A stretch of 5,027 nucleotides of DNA from the NCBI GenBank assembly GCA_021781255.1, contig JAJXXG010000300.1, forward strand, positions 1 to 5,027. Reading direction: 5' to 3'. The stretch's first letter is position 1, and every line of letters starts with the position of its first letter. Shown in pieces: positions 4,820 to 5,027 of this stretch. The DNA is from Acidobacteriota bacterium. Its GTDB lineage: Bacteria > Acidobacteriota > Terriglobia > Terriglobales > Acidobacteriaceae. A model generated the notes under the pieces. The model made no database searches and was not told the DNA's origin. It saw only the letters and a program-made list of their open reading frames with translations. The position numbers and the translations under genes are program-made.

Positions 4820-5027
4820 ATGGAGTTTCGCCATGTGCCAGTGCCACCAGCCGCCCGACAGTCCATCGCGCCGCATCCGCTCCGCCGAATATTTCTTTCT
4901 GTTTTGGCGCTTCTGTTCCAAACCGCGTTTGAGGATGGTTTCGGTCTTCGACATCACACGCTCTTCAACGGCGTGCGCTTTATCCTGTTTGGCTGCGCCA
5001 TCGGACTGCTTTTGTGGTTCAATCGGC
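4820..5027 (+). CDS. Possible third small membrane protein, cut by the window end
   Basis: An open frame from ATG 4820 runs out of the window (69 codons visible). The first 20 residues are Pro/His-rich and unconvincing. The remainder looks like membrane protein: hydrophobic RIFLSVLALLFQTAF (residues 23-37) and VRFILFGCAIGLLLWF (52-67). It begins 9 bases after the stop of the 79-residue gene, in the same frame. There is no clear Shine-Dalgarno site before ATG 4820, so the true start may be GTG 4835 or another codon. Another frame, from ATG 4833, is also open to the end but is Cys/Ser-rich and less protein-like. It may be a third member of the XRE operon or the second half of a membrane protein split by the TAA. 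Confidence 0.42.
   Translation, partial: MEFRHVPVPPAARQSIAPHPLRRIFLSVLALLFQTAFEDGFGLRHHTLFNGVRFILFGCAIGLLLWFNR

Noticed and set aside
4484..4957. 157-codon minus-strand frame with a Lys/Arg-rich start
   Set aside because: It lies antisense over most of the XRE gene end and the 79-residue gene, both supported by motifs and coupling; no domain is seen.
1..5027. CRISPR array, tRNA, rRNA, insertion sequence or attachment site
   Set aside because: No regularly spaced repeats, cloverleaf, rRNA segment, transposase motif or terminal inverted repeats were seen on either strand.

Overview
The window is GC-rich, gene-dense bacterial DNA. It has purine-biosynthesis genes in the usual purM-purN order, an HtrA-type protease fragment with an extended PDZ loop, and rare TTG/GTG starts. 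Overall protein style suggests a soil-type Acidobacteriota (Acidobacteriaceae-like) genome, but this is an impression from reading and not the result of a search.

Layout. (1) Bases 2-724, plus strand: the C-terminal part of an HtrA/Deg-family serine protease, ending in a very strong intrinsic terminator (753-792). (2) Bases 830-1669, minus strand and convergent with it: an unrecognised 279-residue envelope protein that joins a two-helix membrane hairpin to a lipoprotein-like signal and an Ala-rich helical region. (3) Bases about 1684-2412: roughly 730 bases with no credible gene. They hold several inverted repeats and one reasonable minus-strand promoter, which would give the 279-residue gene an unusually long leader or produce a separate small RNA. 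(4) Bases 2413-4143, minus strand: purM then purN, two steps of IMP biosynthesis, in the same reading frame and separated by 57 bases containing a hairpin. (5) Bases 4144-4361: a divergent regulatory region with a purM-side extended -10 and a clear sigma70-type promoter for the plus-strand genes. A near-perfect palindrome follows that promoter, and a 7-base word (GGAAAGC) occurs three times. (6) Bases 4362-5027, plus strand: a minimal XRE-family repressor, a translationally coupled 79-residue two-helix membrane protein, and a possible third small membrane protein cut by the window end.

How it fits together. PurM and PurN act at adjacent or near-adjacent steps and are almost certainly cotranscribed. 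The XRE gene and its membrane partner form a compact cassette whose promoter carries a likely autoregulatory operator. The same half-site word lies at the inferred purM transcription start, so the small repressor might also affect purMN. The most interesting parts are this possibly shared control region, the composite membrane/lipoprotein gene, and the structured 730-base gap in front of it. I found no CRISPR array, tRNA, rRNA, insertion sequence or complete novel defence system.
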